From positions 1 to 49,474 of the IMG/VR virus record IMGVR_UViG_3300008954_003328: 49,474 nucleotides of DNA; one strand, written 5' to 3'. The position numbers were made by a program, and so were the translations under genes. Source of the DNA: a virus. Numbering within the stretch: the stretch's first letter is position 1; each line of letters begins with the position of its first letter. Below, one piece after another: positions 46,975-49,474 of the stretch. Under the pieces are notes generated by a model that ran no database searches, had not been told where the DNA came from, and saw only the letters and a list, made by a program, of their open reading frames with translations.

Positions 46975-47553
46975 TTATTCACTATCTTTATGAATTACAA
47001 ACCTCTTTGCTGACTGAAGAAGAATTGCAAGTGAAGGCTCATGGCCCACATAGAATTTATTTTCTTCTAATTGTGGACCTGATGATATTTGAATTGCAAT
47101 CCACTCATCTTTTGTTAAAGTGATATTGAAGCTTTGAAGAATAAAGAGTGAGAGGTGGGTAAATGAAGCCCTTTTAAGCTCCTCATTGAACTTGTAAATC
47201 TGTCCAAGCTTTTCTCTATGCCAGTCGGAATCTTGCTCAATGAACATGGGTGTGTTAAGATCACCTATTTTACCAATATCATGAAAAAGACCTGTCTTAA
47301 TAATTGAGCTAACTGGGACACCTAGATCAAAAGTATCATTTAAGTTTCTCATAGCTGCAGTTATCTTTAGAGAATTATCAACTAATCCACCAGGATAGCA
47401 TCCTGCTTCATCCTTTCTTGTGCTTGCAGGGCACAGACAGATTCTCTCTCCTAAGTCATCCAATAGTTTATTAAGCCTATCATCTGATAGCCTCCCGCAA
47501 AGCTTTTCAAACGTTTCCCAATTTGACTTTACATTCTCAAATTCACTTTTCAT
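46975..47553 (-). CDS. HD-domain phosphohydrolase
   Basis: This 192-residue protein has the HD motif F-H-D-I-G-K-I (about 93-99), with upstream Y-P-G-G-L-V-D-N-S-L and a downstream helical bundle. Family members hydrolyse nucleotides or cyclic dinucleotides. The usual His after P-G-G-L (as in P-G-G-L-x-x-H) is Asn here, so the metal site may differ. AAGGAG lies before the ATG. It sits between the family A polymerase and a virion gene. Confidence 0.72.
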   Translation of the reverse strand: MKSEFENVKSNWETFEKLCGRLSDDRLNKLLDDLGERICLCPASTRKDEAGCYPGGLVDNSLKITAAMRNLNDTFDLGVPVSSIIKTGLFHDIGKIGDLNTPMFIEQDSDWHREKLGQIYKFNEELKRASFTHLSLFILQSFNITLTKDEWIAIQISSGPQLEENKFYVGHEPSLAILLQSAKRFVIHKDSE

Positions 47554-47570
47554 AGCATCTCCTTATTAAT

Positions 47571-48770
47571 TTAGTTATGTGTGTTTTTAATTTTTATCGG
47601 TAGCTGAGGTCCTATCTTTGGAACCTTTAATCCAGAACTTACTAGTTCTTTAAACTTAGAAATAGATTCACTATCAACATCTACAATCAAAGCATCGTGA
47701 ATAACAAACAAAGGAATAACATTCAGCATCTGTGCTTTGCACTCTCTCATAAGCCCTGAGAAGCTAAGAAGAGCAACATCAACACTTGAAGATTGAATAA
47801 AGTGATTTACTCTAGACTCGCTATCTAAAAGCTCTCTACCGTAATAGTTTTTAAAGAATCCATGTCGAGAAACCTCAGATCTTAGACTTTGATCTATCTG
47901 ATCTATCTGAAAAAATCTCTCAATCTGGCTTAGACAGTCTTTGGCTTTTTGCAACCCACCCACTTTGGGTGCGATGCTATGAGCTGAGGCACCGTACAAA
48001 CAGCACAGCGTAATTATTTTTACTGTATCTCTATCGATCTTTCTTTTAAATATTCGATCGCTAACATGGTCGTAGATGTCATCAGGTGGGAGCTTATTTA
48101 AAATTAAAAGAGCAACTCGGGGCTCAAGTGAGACTAAATCAATTTGCAAGACTCTTCCTTTGGGAAATCTAGAAGTAAAAATCTTTCTATGAGATTTCTT
48201 TAGAGTCAGTATGTTTGGCCCTGTCGCTGTTACCCTTCCTGTTACCGATCCTATCTGGCTATAATTAGTCTTCTTTGAATATCCAGAGCTGTCTGGCTGG
48301 AATTTTTCAAGATTGGCTATAGACCCAGATGATGACAGCTTAATTTCATTGCTATAGGATTGATAATCAATCTTGGGCCGCTCGAGGCTCATAAGCAGCT
48401 TACGTCCCTCTAGAAACTCATTCATGTAGTAATTACCTTGATTATCTACTAAGAACAACCAGAGCTGATCTAGAAGCATAGAAAGCCGCTTTTTAAAGAT
48501 GCTTGTGGGAAGAGCACTATGGGCAGGGACGCCCTTTGTCCCACAGTCCCTTAGAGCATCCCACGCTCTCACATTTGATTCATCAAATATGTCACAAACA
48601 GACATACCTTTTGCACCTAGAATTGTTCCAAGATCCCTAAGACGCCTACAGTCAGAATAAATCCAGCCATCTCTAGGAATGATATCAGACCACTTGAATG
48701 TTCTAAGACCTTGATCACAAATTAGGTGATGTTCAGATCCTAAAATTTCTTTTGAAATTACAAGATTCAC
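47571..48770 (-). CDS. Family A DNA polymerase, polymerase domain only
   Basis: This 399-residue protein carries the motifs of PolA: T-G-R-V-T-A-T-G-P-N (177-186), motif A I-D-L-V-S-L-E-P-R (D211), motif B R247-x-x-x-K251 and Y259-G260, and the N-H-F-I-Q block (322-326). Motif C reads H358-D359-A360 rather than H-D-E. Both catalytic Asp remain. There is no 3'-5' exonuclease domain, and the N-terminal 140 residues are unlike E. coli Pol I. The start is GTG at 48770 without a clear ribosome site. It may do gap filling beside DnaE. Confidence 0.82.
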   Translation of the reverse strand: MNLVISKEILGSEHHLICDQGLRTFKWSDIIPRDGWIYSDCRRLRDLGTILGAKGMSVCDIFDESNVRAWDALRDCGTKGVPAHSALPTSIFKKRLSMLLDQLWLFLVDNQGNYYMNEFLEGRKLLMSLERPKIDYQSYSNEIKLSSSGSIANLEKFQPDSSGYSKKTNYSQIGSVTGRVTATGPNILTLKKSHRKIFTSRFPKGRVLQIDLVSLEPRVALLILNKLPPDDIYDHVSDRIFKRKIDRDTVKIITLCCLYGASAHSIAPKVGGLQKAKDCLSQIERFFQIDQIDQSLRSEVSRHGFFKNYYGRELLDSESRVNHFIQSSSVDVALLSFSGLMRECKAQMLNVIPLFVIHDALIVDVDSESISKFKELVSSGLKVPKIGPQLPIKIKNTHN

Positions 48771-48793
48771 ATATCATATTAACACAGACTTTT

Positions 48794-49474
48794 CTACTGT
48801 TCATTTTCTTCTTCAGCTTCTTTAAGAACAGGCTGGACAGCTATAAGTGTGTTCCTTAGGTTTCTAGTCGTGCCGCTTCCCTGAAAAGTGCCCTTAAAGC
48901 TTGTCTCAAACCCGGATGAATTGAGTGTATGACTAATGACTGTTGCAGCATATATGTTATCAAGTGTTGTACCGGTCCCTAGATCAATAAAAAACTGCTG
49001 AGAATAGTTAAGAAGCGGCATTCCAAACATCTTTATATCAAGCGTAGCAGGAATGACAAATATATCATCAACATTACTGCCAGCACCTTGCATCTCTTGA
49101 TTATCCGCCCGATCTAATGTTGCTGTTATAAGCCTTTCTCTCCCGACAGCTCCGCTTGTTGTTGAGTTAACAGATACATTTTTTATTGCATTAAACATTG
49201 ATCCCATAGTTATGCTAGGCACAGTTGTCTTTATCGCCTCTTTTATAACCCAGGACGGTAACGAATTAACGTATGATGTAAAATTACTGCTGGCAGCAGT
49301 ATAAGCTTCCTCATCTATATCTCTTAGATTGGAGAGTGTGAGTTGTCGTGCAGGATCACCTTCGGCTCTAGAAAGAGATTCTTCAGAAGAAGAAAGTCTC
49401 TCTTCAGAAGCGGCTACCTGATTATACCTTGAGGCAATCTCTGAATCATTTGCCATTCTTAACATAAAGAGCTC
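48794..49474 (-). CDS. Virion structural protein, C-terminal part (5' end outside window)
   Basis: The frame is open to the right edge, so the N-terminus may be missing; an internal ATG lies at 49465. About 223 residues are visible. The first part is polar and helical (S-E-E-R-L-S-S-S-E-E-S-L-S-R-A-E). The last 90 residues are beta-rich: F-F-I-D-L-G-T-G-T-T-L-D-N-I-Y, then V-I-S-H-T-L and G-F-E-T. This resembles the end of baseplate-hub or late-control-type tail proteins, but only in pattern. Confidence 0.55.
   Translation of the reverse strand, partial: ELFMLRMANDSEIASRYNQVAASEERLSSSEESLSRAEGDPARQLTLSNLRDIDEEAYTAASSNFTSYVNSLPSWVIKEAIKTTVPSITMGSMFNAIKNVSVNSTTSGAVGRERLITATLDRADNQEMQGAGSNVDDIFVIPATLDIKMFGMPLLNYSQQFFIDLGTGTTLDNIYAATVISHTLNSSGFETSFKGTFQGSGTTRNLRNTLIAVQPVLKEAEEENEQ

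Noticed and set aside
1-49474. tRNA genes, CRISPR arrays, insertion sequences, integrase or attachment sites
   Set aside because: None was seen on reading both strands; gaps are short and hold only promoter- or terminator-like sequence. The repeats present are coding repeats in fibre-like genes.

Overview
The window looks like part of a large, lytic, tailed double-stranded DNA phage (Caudoviricetes) with a marine flavour. The evidence is a complete replication and nucleotide-metabolism gene set, phage lysis and virion genes, dense packing with short overlaps (TAATG, ATGA and TTGA junctions), almost uniform strand use and no ribosomal, tRNA or host housekeeping genes. Nearly all genes are on the minus strand. 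The exceptions are 25668-26327 and 33882-35133 on the plus strand. Host and taxonomy cannot be read from the sequence. The class II (B12-dependent) ribonucleotide reductase, ThyX, sulfotransferases and sugar-nucleotide enzymes are the sort of set seen in ocean phages (inference).

Layout on the minus strand, left to right. At 1-547 is a truncated nucleotidyltransferase. Positions 613-8289 hold small acidic or helical virion-type proteins together with a lysis cassette (5057-6106), a pterin dehydratase-fold protein (2452-2898) and an Fe/Mn superoxide dismutase (7316-8008). Many proteins in this block begin with the same kind of basic amphipathic helix ending in (I/L)-x-E. Positions 8335-13825 hold nucleotide and glycan enzymes: dCMP deaminase, sulfotransferase, DHH phosphoesterase, thymidine kinase, cupin, NAD-dependent epimerase, and a P-loop kinase fused to a thymidylate-synthase-like domain. 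Position 13862-15958 is a large virion-type protein with an HExxH motif. Positions 15990-25480 hold DnaE, DnaJ, a deoxyribosyltransferase, a second sulfotransferase, ThyX, a secreted protein in its own transcription unit, and two all-alpha NTP pyrophosphatase domains, one fused to a HAD phosphatase. Positions 25668-29220 hold a metallophosphoesterase, a second J-domain protein and small virion proteins. Positions 29356-33750 hold two related repeat-rich fibre-like proteins. Positions 33882-38086 hold a plus-strand pair and then a DNA glycosylase, thioesterase, endolysin and ClpP-like protease. Positions 38105-48770 hold the core replication block: NrdJ, DnaB-type helicase, 5'-3' exonuclease, RecA, gp32-like SSB, an HD hydrolase and a family A polymerase. 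A truncated virion protein closes the window.

The genes fit together as follows. NrdJ, ThyX, dCMP deaminase, thymidine kinase, dUTPase-like enzymes and the deoxyribosyltransferase feed dTTP synthesis. DnaE, helicase, RecA, SSB, exonuclease and PolA copy and repair the genome. An amidase endolysin with holin-like and spanin-like proteins releases the progeny. The least ordinary observations are: (i) a shared N-terminal helix resembling a capsid-targeting and cleavage signal, also present on a superoxide dismutase and a pterin dehydratase-like protein, which suggests enzymes loaded into the virion; (ii) a kinase plus thymidylate-synthase-like fusion that keeps the catalytic Cys but carries the Asp typical of dCMP hydroxymethylases; (iii) a probable -1 frameshift at a run of nine A in a virion gene; and (iv) two DNA polymerases of different families, one with a changed motif C. 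There is no gene-free stretch longer than about 190 bases. All identifications are by reading motifs; no database search was run.
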